64,000 bases of DNA, from NCBI GenBank assembly GCA_020852515.1, contig JADZAS010000025.1:121291-185290 (forward strand), given 5' to 3'. Each line of letters begins with the position of its first letter. Position 1 is the stretch's first letter. The position numbers and the translations under genes were made by a program. This document shows, piece by piece, positions 9,066 to 17,621 of this stretch. The notes under the pieces were generated by a model. It searched no databases, was not told the origin of the DNA, and was given only the letters and a program-made list of their open reading frames with translations. The stretch comes from Phycisphaerales bacterium. Lineage in GTDB: Bacteria > Planctomycetota > Phycisphaerae > Phycisphaerales > UBA5793.

Positions 9066-11122
9066 ATGTCGAGCATGATCCATCCTCCTTCGACCGCACT
9101 CATCTCATCCGCTTCCGCGGCGAAGGGGATGTTCGGCGATTCATTGACACGGAATGGCTCCTCAGCGACGGCCTGGGCGGCTTTGCCATGGGCACCGCGC
9201 TGGGACTCAACACCCGCCGGTACCACGGCTGGCTCATCAGCGCCCGCAAACCTCCTGTCGGCCGGGTCATGTTGCTCAGCACCTTGCTCGAGCGGCTGAC
9301 TTGTGCCGAGCCCGGCGGCCGGGAAGAGACGGTGGAACTGAGCAACTTCGAGTTCGTGCCGCACCACCTCGCGCCGCGCGGCTATCGGCATCTCCAGCAG
9401 TTCGAGCGCGGCGTGAACGCCTGCCGCTGGATCTACCGCACCGGCCCGTTCACCTTCGAGCGCACCATCAGCCTGCGCTGGCGCATCGGCGGCGCGGATG
9501 TGACGTACCGGATATCCGGCCCGGCCGGCTCGACCATTCGGCTCGCGCTGCTACCGCTCCTGCGCTGCCACGATTTCCACCATCTCATCCGCTGCGACGG
9601 CCGGCGCTTTCGCGTGCGCGGCACGCGCGAGGGCATCGCCATCGCCGCACCGGATGGGCACGAAGTGCATCTGTCTACGTCGGACGGCCAGTTTCACGCG
9701 CAGTCCGACTGGTGGTTCAACTTCCACTACCAGCAGGAGGCCCTGCGCGGCCTCGACCACATTGAAGACCTGTTTACGCCCGGCGAGTTTCGTCACGAGT
9801 GCACGATCGAAGGCGCGGGCTGCTGCGAGTTTGCACTCCACGCCAGCGCCGACGGCGAGGGACCACGCACCACTGCTGAGCAGGCGGAGGAGAATCGCCG
9901 GGGGCATCTTGCGCGGCACGCGGCGTCGGTCCGGCCGAAGGCGCCGTCGCTGGCGGCGCGTGTGGACCTGCTCGCTGCGGCCGATGACTTCGTCGTGCCG
10001 CGCCGCGTCGGCGACGAGTCGCTGATGACCATCCTCGCCGGCTATCCGTGGTTCGGCGACTGGGGGCGAGACACGATGATCGCGCTGCGCGGCCTGCTGC
10101 TGGTGACCGGCCGCCTCGATGAGGCGCTGGCCACGCTGCGCGCCTTTGCGGCGCACCGCCGCCACGGCCTGATTCCCAATCTCTTTGACGACTCCGGCGA
10201 GGCCGCGCACCACAACACCGCCGACGCCAGCCTCTGGTTCATCGACGCCGCGTGCAAGTACCGGGCCGTGTCGGGCGATGCGGCCGGGTTCGATCGCGAT
10301 CTGCGCGATGCATGCCTTGACATCATCGACTGCTATCGGCGCGGCACCGACTTTGGCATTCGCATGGACGAGCGCGACGGGCTGATCGCCGCCGGCGACC
10401 CGTCAACGCAACTCACCTGGATGGACGCCAAGCGCGATGGGGTCGTCTTCACACCCCGCTTCGGAAAGGCTGTCGAGATCAACGCGCTGTGGTACAGCGC
10501 CCTGCGCCAGATGGCGCAGGCTGCACCGCAGCGAGCTGCGGAACTCGGGGCGCTGGCCGATCGCGTCGGCGAGTCCTTTACCGCCCTGTTCTGGTGCGAC
10601 GAGATGAACTGCCTAGCGGATGTGCTCGTGCCCGACGGTAACGCTTGGGTGCAGGATCGCTGTGTGCGACCGAATCAGATCATTGCGTGCGCGCTCGCCC
10701 ATAGTCCGCTGGATATCGAGCGCCGCCGGCGCGTCATCGCAGTCGTCGAAGAGCACCTGTTCACACCCGTGGGGCTTCGCACGCTCAGCCCACGCGATTC
10801 GCGCTACGTCGGCCGCTTCGAAGGCGGCATGTTTGAGCGCGACAAGGCGTACCACCAAGGCACCGTCTGGCCCTGGCTCATGGGGCCGTTCATCGAGGCG
10901 GTGCTGCGCGCCGATGAATTCAGCGACGCAGCCCGCCGCCGCGCCCGTTCGCTTCTGCAGCCGCTCATCGAACAGACGATCGTCGGCCGCAGCCTGGGGC
11001 AACTCGCCGAAGTCTACGACGGCGATGCGAGTCCCGATCGCCCGCGCCTGCCCGGCGGCTGCATGGCCCAGGCGTGGTCTGTGGCCGCGATCCTCGATGG
11101 ACTGGCGCTGACGGAGCAATAG
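9062..11122 (+). CDS. Glycogen debranching enzyme (amylo-alpha-1,6-glucosidase type)
   Basis: A 686-residue protein with the two-domain layout of bacterial/archaeal debranching enzymes. The N-terminal beta-domain holds EWLLSDGLGGFAMGTALGL and NTRRYHGWLIS (about residues 32-60). The C-terminal (alpha/alpha)6 barrel holds YPWFGDWGRDTMIAL, NTADASLWFID, TWMDAKRDG and GKAVEINALWY. These are the catalytic-domain signatures of amylo-alpha-1,6-glucosidases, which hydrolyse the branch glucose of glycogen. The C-terminal AYHQGTVWPWLMGPF block is also typical. The true ATG is at 9062 inside the kinase stop codon; an upstream extension to 8978 would overlap the kinase and is not homologous. Free glucose from this reaction could be phosphorylated by the coupled kinase. 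Confidence 0.93.
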   Translation: MNVEHDPSSFDRTHLIRFRGEGDVRRFIDTEWLLSDGLGGFAMGTALGLNTRRYHGWLISARKPPVGRVMLLSTLLERLTCAEPGGREETVELSNFEFVPHHLAPRGYRHLQQFERGVNACRWIYRTGPFTFERTISLRWRIGGADVTYRISGPAGSTIRLALLPLLRCHDFHHLIRCDGRRFRVRGTREGIAIAAPDGHEVHLSTSDGQFHAQSDWWFNFHYQQEALRGLDHIEDLFTPGEFRHECTIEGAGCCEFALHASADGEGPRTTAEQAEENRRGHLARHAASVRPKAPSLAARVDLLAAADDFVVPRRVGDESLMTILAGYPWFGDWGRDTMIALRGLLLVTGRLDEALATLRAFAAHRRHGLIPNLFDDSGEAAHHNTADASLWFIDAACKYRAVSGDAAGFDRDLRDACLDIIDCYRRGTDFGIRMDERDGLIAAGDPSTQLTWMDAKRDGVVFTPRFGKAVEINALWYSALRQMAQAAPQRAAELGALADRVGESFTALFWCDEMNCLADVLVPDGNAWVQDRCVRPNQIIACALAHSPLDIERRRRVIAVVEEHLFTPVGLRTLSPRDSRYVGRFEGGMFERDKAYHQGTVWPWLMGPFIEAVLRADEFSDAARRRARSLLQPLIEQTIVGRSLGQLAEVYDGDASPDRPRLPGGCMAQAWSVAAILDGLALTEQ

Positions 11123-11202
11123 CCTCGTGTTCGACCTCGGCGCGACTCAGCCGACGTCGTCTCTTGCGGCTGTGAGCAGCTTGCTCCATCGCCTGGCGCC
11201 TA

Positions 11203-12243
11203 CTACTCGTACTTCGGCTCATCCACCGCGTCGAGCAGGCGCGTGACGATCTCGCGCGTCGTGATGTTTTCACCAGTGGCGGTGTAATTGAGCACGAGCC
11301 GGTGTCGCAGCACCGCCATCGCCACGCGGCGCACGTCGGCGGCCGATGGCGTCGGCCGACCCTCCAGAAGGCACAGGCAGCGCGCGCCGATGAGCATGTG
11401 CTGCGCCGCGCGAGGTCCGGCGCCCCATGACATGTACGGTCGTACCGTGTCCGGGCAGGTCGCGTCCTCCGGTCGAGTCGCCCGCGCCAGGTCGACGGCG
11501 TGGTCGATCACGTGATCGCTCACCGGCACCTGGCTGATGAGTTCGCGGCAGCGGAGCAGATCCACCTGCCCGAAGACCGGCCGCACCGCCTGGCGCGCAA
11601 TGCGATCGGATTCCGCCGCGATGATGCGCTCTTCCGCTCGCGCGGGATAATCCATCCACAGGCTGAACATGAAGCGATCGAGTTGCGCCTCGGGCAGCGG
11701 ATACGTGCCTTCCTGTTCGATGGGATTCTGCGTGGCGACGACGACGAACGGCTCGGGCAAATGACGCGTCTGGCCACCAATGGTCACCTGGTGCTCGGCC
11801 ATGGCTTCGAGCAGGGCCGCCTGCGTCTTGGGCGGCGTGCGGTTGATCTCATCGGCCAGCAGCACGTTGACGAAGATCGGCCCGGGCAGGTAGCGCAGAT
11901 GCCGCTGTCCGCTCTGGCTGTCGGTCTCGACGAGTTCGGTGCCCAGCACGTCTGAGGGCATCAAGTCGGGCGTGAACTGGATGCGGTTGAACTCAAGGTC
12001 CACGCTCCGCGCCAGCGTCCGCACGAGCAGCGTCTTGGCCAGGCCCGGCACGCCGACGATCAGCACGTGCCCCTGGCAGAACAGGGCGATGAGCAGTTGT
12101 TCGACGATCTCGTGCTGGCCGACGATGACCTGCCGCACCTGCTCGCGCAACTGGGCAAAGCGGCGGGGGAGGTTGTCGAGATCAGCGGAAAGGCCCGCTG
12201 CCCGCGATCCGGCGTCGTTTGTCGGGTTTCCTTCCGCATTCAT
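11203..12243 (-). CDS. MoxR-type AAA+ ATPase
   Basis: A 346-residue MoxR-family ATPase. Walker A reads GVPGLAKTLLVRTLA (about residues 62-76), Walker B is VLLADEINRTPPKTQAALLEAM, and sensor motifs follow at VVATQNPIEQEGTYPLPEAQLDRF. The C-terminal lid contains SWGAGPRAAQHM. MoxR proteins act as chaperones that mature or activate metalloenzymes and envelope proteins, usually with a VWA-domain partner. No such partner is adjacent here, which is unusual. The ATG at 12243 gives a normal family N-terminus; the open frame continues to 12660 only through the divergent clpS gene. It shares a 109-base divergent promoter region with clpS. Confidence 0.93.
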   Translation of the reverse strand: MNAEGNPTNDAGSRAAGLSADLDNLPRRFAQLREQVRQVIVGQHEIVEQLLIALFCQGHVLIVGVPGLAKTLLVRTLARSVDLEFNRIQFTPDLMPSDVLGTELVETDSQSGQRHLRYLPGPIFVNVLLADEINRTPPKTQAALLEAMAEHQVTIGGQTRHLPEPFVVVATQNPIEQEGTYPLPEAQLDRFMFSLWMDYPARAEERIIAAESDRIARQAVRPVFGQVDLLRCRELISQVPVSDHVIDHAVDLARATRPEDATCPDTVRPYMSWGAGPRAAQHMLIGARCLCLLEGRPTPSAADVRRVAMAVLRHRLVLNYTATGENITTREIVTRLLDAVDEPKYE

Positions 12244-12352
12244 CGTGATCGCATCATATACTTGGAGCAAGGCCCAGCCGCGTCTCACGCTCCCGCGTGG
12301 GTCGGGCCGAAGAACGATCAACTCGAGCGCCAGTTGCGAGGATGCATCGCCG

Positions 12353-12739
12353 ATGCGTGAGCCAATCATGACCGACGGACAGACGAACCAGCCGCAAGTG
12401 GACCAGCCCCGCGCCGATGAGCCCGCCGGCGGTGACGAGCAGCGTGGCGGCGCCGCCACCGCAACGAAGACCCGGCCCGCCAGGCCCAGCCGCAAAGTCG
12501 AGCACCTGCCGCCCTGGCGGGTGCTGCTGCACAACGATGATGTGAACGACCAGTTGTACGTCGTGGAGTCGATCACCAAGATCACGCCGCTGGGATTGCA
12601 GCAGGCGGATCGCTGCATGCTCGAGGCCCACATCACCGGACTGTCGATGCTCCTGGTCACCCACCAGGAGCGGGCGGAACTCTACAGAGACCAGTTCCAC
12701 AGCAAGGGCCTGACGGTCACCATCGAGCCGACGGAGTAA
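12353..12739 (+). CDS. clpS: ClpS adaptor protein for ClpAP/ClpCP
   Basis: A 128-residue ClpS homologue. ClpS delivers N-degron substrates to the Clp protease. The core starts at LPPWRVLLHNDDVND and continues through YVVESITKITPL, a lysine-poor helix ADRCMLEAHITG and LVTHQERAELYRDQFHSKGLTV. The HNDD and H-x3-G residues that form the N-end-rule pocket are present. About 50 N-terminal residues are polar and low-complexity (Gln/Ala/Arg-rich), longer than in the E. coli protein. The start is uncertain: an ATG at 12353 has GAGG 11 bases upstream, another at 12368 is possible. It is divergent from the MoxR gene. Confidence 0.93.
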   Translation: MREPIMTDGQTNQPQVDQPRADEPAGGDEQRGGAATATKTRPARPSRKVEHLPPWRVLLHNDDVNDQLYVVESITKITPLGLQQADRCMLEAHITGLSMLLVTHQERAELYRDQFHSKGLTVTIEPTE

Positions 12740-12849
12740 CGCCGGCGCGCTGCCGCCGCCGACGACCGCACCCTCACCTTACACCAACCGGCCGCGGCTG
12801 TGCGCCTTTCGTTCGGGGTGGTTTCCCTCCCTCGAATCCCCGATTTTCT

Positions 12850-12879
12850 CGGACATTTCGACCGGGATTATGCTACACT
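12850..12879 (+). promoter_or_regulatory. Candidate sigma70 promoter for the 103-residue hypothetical gene
   Basis: CGGACA (12850-12855) and TACACT (12874-12879) are 18 bases apart, and TGC directly before TACACT gives an extended -10. The start codon follows about 70 bases downstream. Seen by eye only. Confidence 0.4.
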
Positions 12880-12948
12880 TGAAACATCGCCGATCTTAAG
12901 CGATGATTCACGGTTCCGAACCTGGTCCCCACTCGAAAGGGCCGGACC

Positions 12949-13260
12949 ATGACCGACGCTCTTGATCTCTCCATCGACGAACTCTACGGCACCGGCTGGT
13001 CCGCTCTCGATTCCACCGGCTGCGAACACACGCGCGACGGGCGGGCCTATCCGGGCCTCGTGCGCATCCAGCGCGAGTTCGCCAAACTGGGCTACGAACT
13101 GCGCCTGCGCTTCGTGCAACTGTTCGACTGCTACCGCGCCGAATGGACCGATGCGCAAGGCAAGGCCGCCGGCGCCGTGGTCGGCTCATCCGAGATCGAA
13201 GCCGCCATCTACGCGCTGGCCCAGGTGCGCCAGACGACCAAGACCGGCGTGCGGCCCTGA
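12949..13260 (+). CDS. Small conserved-looking hypothetical protein
   Basis: A 103-residue soluble protein that I cannot assign. It is balanced in charge, rich in tyrosine and leucine, and predicted mixed alpha/beta (RIQREFAKLGYELRLRFVQLFDCYRAEW is likely a helix-strand unit). No signal peptide or membrane segment is visible. It has its own candidate promoter and ends 53 bases before a glycosyltransferase gene in the same direction. Antisense frames cross it, but this strand has the promoter and an ordinary composition. The GGCCGGACC before ATG is a weak ribosome site. Confidence 0.65.
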   Translation: MTDALDLSIDELYGTGWSALDSTGCEHTRDGRAYPGLVRIQREFAKLGYELRLRFVQLFDCYRAEWTDAQGKAAGAVVGSSEIEAAIYALAQVRQTTKTGVRP

Positions 13261-13313
13261 GTCCAGCCGCCTCCCGCCGCCTCCATCCACACGCGCATAC
13301 ACTGCCCGCGATC

Positions 13314-14204
13314 ATGTCGTCGCCGCCTCCTGTCCACGTCATCATCCCGACGCACACCGATCGCTACCTCGACTTCGTTCTCGTCGGCCTGGCCCGGCAG
13401 ACGGTTGCGCCGGCGTCCATCACCGTCACCTGCGACGTCGTCGATGAGCGCATCGATCAGATGATCAGCCGCTGCGCCGACTGGCTCGGCCTGTCCATCC
13501 GCCACGTCCGCCGGGCGCACACCGGCGCCGAGCGCCTGGCGCAGGTGCGCAACAACGCGGTGCGCGCGCTGATTGATGCGGGCGTCACCTCCGGCAGCCT
13601 GCTGTTTCTTGATGGCGACACGTACCCATCCGACACCTGCATCGCGCAGCATGCGCGGCTGGGTGAAGGCGTCGATCTCGTCCTGCCTCACCGAATCTAT
13701 CTGTCGGACCAGCAGACGGCGGCGCTCGACGCCGGCGCTCTGCTGCGTGGCGAGCAGGTGATCCAACCCAAGGCCGAGCAACTCGCCGAACTCGCTCGCC
13801 TGCACCGGCGTTACATGGTGCACCAGCGCCTTCGGCGCGTCCGCCTGACCAAGTCGCACAAGCCCAAGATGCTCGGCGGGCACCACAGCGTAACGCTTGA
13901 GATGTTCCGCCGGGTCAACGGCCACGACGAGCAGTACCACACCTGGGGTACGGAGGATGATGACTTCTGCCGCCGCGTGTACCAGGCGGGGGGCAGCGGC
14001 CGCGTCGCGGTGCGCGACATTCTGGTCTATCACCTGCACCATCCGACCCGCGCGCCCGGGGAGTGGTCCGACCGGGCCAACGCCCGGCGGTTTCTCCGCC
14101 GCGACCTGCCGATGCGTTGTGAACACGGTCTGGAATCGCCGCTTGACCAGCCGCCCGTGCAGGTGGACCTGGTCGCCCCTGCAGTGGCGTCTGGTCGGGG
14201 ATAG
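13314..14204 (+). CDS. Glycosyltransferase family 2-like protein
   Basis: A 296-residue GT-A fold glycosyltransferase. The N-terminal strand is VHVIIPTHTDRYLDFVLVGLARQ, the metal/nucleotide-sugar motif appears as LLFLDGDTYPSD (about residues 97-107), and a galactosyltransferase-like acceptor motif is present at HDEQYHTWGTEDDDFCRRVYQAG. This motif order is that of GT2 enzymes that transfer sugars to glycans or lipids. No membrane segment is seen, so it is probably cytosolic or peripheral. ATG at 13314 starts directly at the first beta-strand; the open frame upstream overlaps the preceding gene and is not used. Donor and acceptor are unknown. Confidence 0.85.
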   Translation: MSSPPPVHVIIPTHTDRYLDFVLVGLARQTVAPASITVTCDVVDERIDQMISRCADWLGLSIRHVRRAHTGAERLAQVRNNAVRALIDAGVTSGSLLFLDGDTYPSDTCIAQHARLGEGVDLVLPHRIYLSDQQTAALDAGALLRGEQVIQPKAEQLAELARLHRRYMVHQRLRRVRLTKSHKPKMLGGHHSVTLEMFRRVNGHDEQYHTWGTEDDDFCRRVYQAGGSGRVAVRDILVYHLHHPTRAPGEWSDRANARRFLRRDLPMRCEHGLESPLDQPPVQVDLVAPAVASGRG

Positions 14205-14269
14205 GGCCGTGGCTCGTTCAGCGGCCGGATCCGAAGCCTGCGGAGACTGCCCCAAACCCGCGTTGCCGG

Positions 14270-14298
14270 TTGGCCGTACAGAGATTGAACCCTAGAAT
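14270..14298 (+). promoter_or_regulatory. Promoter of the isc operon
   Basis: TTGGCC (14270-14275), 17-base spacer, TAGAAT (14293-14298): a good sigma70-type match, 72 bases before the iscS start. Confidence 0.6.
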
Positions 14299-14306
14299 CA
14301 TTCTAG
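14292..14306 (+). promoter_or_regulatory. Perfect palindrome overlapping the isc -10 box (candidate operator)
   Basis: CTAGAAT-C-ATTCTAG is a perfect 7+1+7 inverted repeat that contains the -10 hexamer and runs to about the transcription start. This is the expected place for a repressor. It does not resemble the known IscR type 1 site, so the regulator is unknown. It could alternatively form a weak RNA hairpin in the leader. Confidence 0.5.
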
Positions 14307-14370
14307 AGAAAGCTGCAATCCGGCCCGGCTCAGCCCCCTGCGGCAGGCCAACGATGGAGACCGAATCGAA

Positions 14371-15612
14371 ATGCCTGTAAAACTCCCGATTTACCTCGAC
14401 CACAACGCCACAACGCCGGTCGATCCTCGTGTGCTCGAGGCCATGTTGCCGTACTTCACCAACAAGTTCGGCAACGCGGCTTCGCGTAACCACTCCTTCG
14501 GCTGGGAGGCCGAGGCGGCCGTGGACAAAGCGCGCGAGCAGGCCGCGGCACTGATCAACGCCTCGCCCAAGGAGATCATCTGGACGAGCGGCTCGACGGA
14601 GAGCAACAACCTCGCCATCAAGGGCGCCGCCGCGATGTACGAGAAGGCCCCGCGCACGGCCGAGAGCGGGCGCGGCCACATCATCTCCTGCACCATCGAG
14701 CACAAAGCCGTGCTCGACCCGATCAAGCGGCTCATGCGCGAAGGCTACGACGCGACGTTCATCGATCCGCCGCGCGATGGCGTGATCCGCCGCGAGCACA
14801 TCGAAGCCGCGCTGCGGCCGGACACGATCCTCGTCTCCATCATGTGGGCCAACAACGAAATCGGCACCATCAACGAAGTGCCCGAGATCGGCGCGCTCTG
14901 CCATGAGCGCGACATCATCTTCCACACCGACGCCACGCAGTGGGTCGGCAAGATGCCGACAAACGTTGAAACCGACAACATCGACCTGCTCTCGTGGTCC
15001 GGCCACAAGATCTACGGGCCCAAGGGAGTGGGGGCGCTTTACGTTCGCCGCCGCAAGCCGCGCGTCCGCCTCGTGGCCCAGCAGGATGGCGGCGGGCACG
15101 AACGCGGCTTCCGCTCGGGCACGCTCAACGTGCCGGGCATCGTCGGCTTCGGCGCTGCCTGCGAATGCTGCAGCAAAGACATGGACAAAGACCGCGAGAG
15201 GCTCCTCGCTCTGCGCCAGCACCTGGAAGAGAGTATCAGCCGGCAACTCGACGTGGTGCAGATCAACGGCCATCCGACGCGCCGCCTGCCTCACACGACC
15301 AACATCTCCTTCGGCTTCGTCGAGGGCGAATCGCTCATGATGGGCATCAAGGAGATCGCGGTGTCATCCGGCTCGGCGTGCACGAGCGCCAGCCTCGAGC
15401 CGTCATACGTGCTCAAGGGCCTGGGCGTGGGTGATGAACTGGCGCACTCTTCGCTGCGCTTCGGCCTCGGCCGCATCACGACGCGCGAAGAGATCGACTA
15501 CACCATTGAGCACGTCGTCAAAGCCGTTAAGCACCTGCGCGACATGAGCCCGCTCTACGACATGCACAAGGAAGGCATCGACATCAGCAAGATCGAGTGG
15601 GCCCAGCACTGA
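14371..15612 (+). CDS. iscS: Cysteine desulfurase IscS
   Basis: A 413-residue PLP enzyme that removes sulfur from cysteine for Fe-S cluster assembly. The start [19 protein letters not shown] is characteristic. The PLP lysine is K213 in [12 protein letters not shown], the cofactor histidine lies in CTIEHKAVL, and the persulfide cysteine is C337 in [14 protein letters not shown]. That last loop is the long group I (IscS/NifS) type. GGAG precedes the ATG. It heads an operon iscS-iscU-iscA with its own promoter and palindrome. No iscR, hscA, hscB or fdx follows, so this is a minimal ISC set. Confidence 0.97.
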   Translation: MPVKLPIYLDHNATTPVDPRVLEAMLPYFTNKFGNAASRNHSFGWEAEAAVDKAREQAAALINASPKEIIWTSGSTESNNLAIKGAAAMYEKAPRTAESGRGHIISCTIEHKAVLDPIKRLMREGYDATFIDPPRDGVIRREHIEAALRPDTILVSIMWANNEIGTINEVPEIGALCHERDIIFHTDATQWVGKMPTNVETDNIDLLSWSGHKIYGPKGVGALYVRRRKPRVRLVAQQDGGGHERGFRSGTLNVPGIVGFGAACECCSKDMDKDRERLLALRQHLEESISRQLDVVQINGHPTRRLPHTTNISFGFVEGESLMMGIKEIAVSSGSACTSASLEPSYVLKGLGVGDELAHSSLRFGLGRITTREEIDYTIEHVVKAVKHLRDMSPLYDMHKEGIDISKIEWAQH

Positions 15613-15632
15613 ACCGATAGAATGATCTGAAA

Positions 15633-15656
15633 GCCCGGGCATAGTCATGCCTGGGC
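15633..15656 (+). other. Hairpin in the iscS-iscU intergenic region
   Basis: GCCCGGGCAT and ATGCCTGGGC form a 10-bp stem (one G-U) with a four-base loop. There is no following T-tract, so it is not a standard terminator. Its place just before the iscU ribosome site suggests an mRNA processing or stability element. Confidence 0.45.
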
Positions 15657-15672
15657 GTTGAAAGGCAAGCAC

Positions 15673-16137
15673 ATGGCATACAGCGACAAAGTCATCCGGC
15701 ACTACGAACAGCCCAGTAACGTGGGCTCGTTCGGCACCACCTCTGATGTCAAGAAGAAGAAGGACATCGGCGTGGGCATCGTCGGCGCGCCTGAGTGCGG
15801 CGACGTCATGCAACTGCAGATCAAGGTCAACGACAAGGGCGTCATCGAGGACGCGAAGTTCAAGACCTTCGGCTGCGGCTCGGCCATCGCGTGTTCGAGC
15901 CTCGCTACCGAGTGGCTCAAAGGCAAGACGCTCGATGAGGGCGTGGCGATCAAGAACACCGAACTCGTGCAGGAACTCAGCCTGCCACCGGTGAAGATTC
16001 ACTGCTCGGTGCTCGCCGAAGACGCGATCCGGGCCGCGGTGAGCGACTACAAGAAGAAGAACGGCCTCGAGCCGGCCGACGACGACCACCAGCACGGCAA
16101 GATCGAGGCGATCGCCTGCAAGACGAACGCGAACTGA
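15673..16137 (+). CDS. iscU: Fe-S cluster scaffold protein IscU
   Basis: A 154-residue IscU. The three cluster-ligand cysteines are C42 (GAPECGDVM), C68 (FGCGSAIA) and C111 (KIHCSVLAEDAI), with the assembly aspartate D44. The chaperone-recognition motif LPPVK is at 104-108, although no HscA gene is nearby. An extra cysteine (C74) sits close to C68. A C-terminal tail of about 25 residues ending in CKTNAN extends beyond the usual ~128-residue length. The ATG at 15673 with GAAAGG upstream is preferred over a TTG at 15658. It receives sulfur from the upstream IscS. Confidence 0.97.
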   Translation: MAYSDKVIRHYEQPSNVGSFGTTSDVKKKKDIGVGIVGAPECGDVMQLQIKVNDKGVIEDAKFKTFGCGSAIACSSLATEWLKGKTLDEGVAIKNTELVQELSLPPVKIHCSVLAEDAIRAAVSDYKKKNGLEPADDDHQHGKIEAIACKTNAN

Positions 16138-16219
16138 TTCAAGCACGTATAATGGACGACGACGCCGCGGCTCCGAGCGACGGACCGCTCCACCAGGGCA
16201 AATCTCAAGGGTCAATGAC

Positions 16220-16552
16220 ATGGGCATTCAACTCAGCGAAAAGGCCGCACGCGAAATCAAGACCATCATCGAGCAGCAGGAACTCGACGCCGAGAAGATC
16301 CGCCTGCGCGTGGGCGTCAAGGGCGGCGGCTGCTCAGGCTTTTCCTATGTCCTCGATCTCACCGAGAACGAGCGCGACACGGATGAAGTCGTCGAGCAGC
16401 ACGGGGTGCGCATCGTCTGCGACCCCAAGAGCCTGATCTACCTCGACAACACGACGATTGACTTCAAGGACGAGATCATGGGCCGCGGGTTTGTCTTCAA
16501 CAACCCCAACGCAACCAGCAGCTGCGGCTGCGGCAGTTCGTTCAGCGCGTAA
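16220..16552 (+). CDS. iscA: IscA/ErpA-type A-type Fe-S carrier
   Basis: A 110-residue A-type carrier that passes Fe-S clusters from the scaffold to targets. The three conserved cysteines are C38 in GGGCSGFSY and C102/C104 in SSCGCGSSF. The length and YLDNTTIDF segment are typical. It is the third gene of the isc operon. An internal TATAAT (16148-16153) lies 66 bases upstream but lacks a good -35, so an extra promoter is only possible. A strong terminator follows 50 bases after the stop. IscA versus ErpA cannot be decided by eye. Confidence 0.95.
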   Translation: MGIQLSEKAAREIKTIIEQQELDAEKIRLRVGVKGGGCSGFSYVLDLTENERDTDEVVEQHGVRIVCDPKSLIYLDNTTIDFKDEIMGRGFVFNNPNATSSCGCGSSFSA

Positions 16553-16602
16553 AAGGCGCTGGCCACGAAGAGGCACAGAAGGCTCAATGAAGTGAATCAA
16601 CG

Positions 16603-16629
16603 CCCACCCTCCGCCGAGGGTGGGTTTTT
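16603..16629 (+). terminator. Rho-independent terminator of the isc operon
   Basis: CCCACCCTC (16603-16611) pairs perfectly with GAGGGTGGG (16616-16624) around a four-base loop and is followed by TTTTT. Confidence 0.9.
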
Positions 16630-17144
16630 GTTAGCGGCGCGGCACGGCCTCGCGCGTTGCTGCGCGGCCAGTGCAGTTTCGAGCGCGTGTGGCCGGCGCG
16701 CCACGTTCGCCATCATCATCACCGATGAGTATCCGGCACGTCGCGGATCGCTCGCTCGAACCACTCTAAGAAGCTCCTCGCCTTCGGTTCGAGGCGATCA
16801 TCCTCCGGCGCATCGTGGCGCCAGCGGAAGATCGGCCAGCCTCGACACACTCGAATCGCCGCAACGACTGAATGAGGTTGTGAACGGGCGGCTCGCTGAA
16901 CATGGGTGAGGGTCCGATTTCGACCTCGGGGAGCACAGAATGTAGCACGGGCGCAGCGTTTGGTCAGCGTCGCGCCGCTGGCGCGCTGCCCGACAAGTAA
17001 CGCCTTGACGCCTCCGCCGCCCCTCTGGGGCGGAATGAATCTCAACTCACCCATCCACGGGTTCCGCTCGCCGGGCTGCGCCCGCGCTTCGCTCCACCCG
17101 TGGCTACACTCGCGCGCCCCTCCGGGGAGAAGGGAGCCGGGCGC
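16630..17144. other. Gene-poor region with degraded minus-strand reading frame
   Basis: No intact gene is visible between the isc terminator and the zinc-ribbon gene. On the minus strand a frame starting at the ATG at 16903 (MFSEPPVHNLIQSLRRF...) passes, after an apparent shift near 16835-16845, into a protein-like segment FRWRHDAPEDDRLEPKARSF that stops near 16719. This looks like a small frameshifted remnant but may be chance. The right part (17009-17127) is copy A of a direct repeat. Confidence 0.35.
17009..17127. repeat. ~118-bp direct repeat, copy A
   Basis: It matches 17834-17950 with about six mismatches and a two-base indel by eye. It contains an inverted repeat CCACGGGT (17055-17062) / ACCCGTGG (17096-17103). 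The two copies flank the zinc-ribbon gene at 17145-17621. Confidence 0.8.
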
Positions 17145-17621
17145 TTATATCGACATCAAGATCAACACCCACAATACTCGGTTTAGAAACCAACCCGCCG
17201 CAGAGGCCAGCAGTACAAACCCCACGGCCAGCCACAACAGCAGGGGAATTCGCTTCTGCGTCAAAAGAATGGCGCCCAACAGCAACGCACCGACGCCGAC
17301 GCACTGCCAGATTCGCATGAACGATTCTGCCACCTCATGGGGCATCTGGCCCGTCCACTCTGTTTGCTCAAGTAGCACGGCATTCGAGATCAACAGCGAA
17401 AAGACAACGACTGGACAAGCCGCGGCAAGCGCGATGCGGCATTTGGTCCAGGTGGCCTTTGACCGGAGCAACTTGAAACGAATGCTCGTCGAGCATTCGG
17501 GGCATCGGGTGCCCTCAACAAGCCCTCTGACGTTGTAGCCACAATTCTGGCAATAAAGATCGACATCGATCGGAAACGGATGGCGGCCTGACGGGGGAGA
17601 GTTTGAGGAAGATGCTGGCAT
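17145..17621 (-). CDS. Zinc-ribbon membrane protein (CQNCGY type)
   Basis: A 158-residue protein with an N-terminal zinc ribbon CQNCGYNVRGLVEGTRCPEC (about residues 24-43) followed by three or so hydrophobic segments (near ALAAACPVVVFSLLISNAVL, VGVGALLLGAILL and IPLLLWLAVGFVLLASAAGW). The ribbon with CxxCGY-x-x-G-x...CPEC recurs in four other proteins of this window and is common in planctomycetes; function is unknown. The ATG at 17621 is the first that precedes the ribbon closely; the frame extends to 17870 through repeat DNA, which is unlikely to be coding. No Shine-Dalgarno is clear. Position between two direct repeats suggests an accessory insertion. Confidence 0.75.
   Translation of the reverse strand: MPASSSNSPPSGRHPFPIDVDLYCQNCGYNVRGLVEGTRCPECSTSIRFKLLRSKATWTKCRIALAAACPVVVFSLLISNAVLLEQTEWTGQMPHEVAESFMRIWQCVGVGALLLGAILLTQKRIPLLLWLAVGFVLLASAAGWFLNRVLWVLILMSI

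Noticed and set aside
12244..12660. N-terminal extension of the MoxR frame through clpS
   Set aside because: clpS motifs are certain on the other strand, and MoxR proteins start near 12243.
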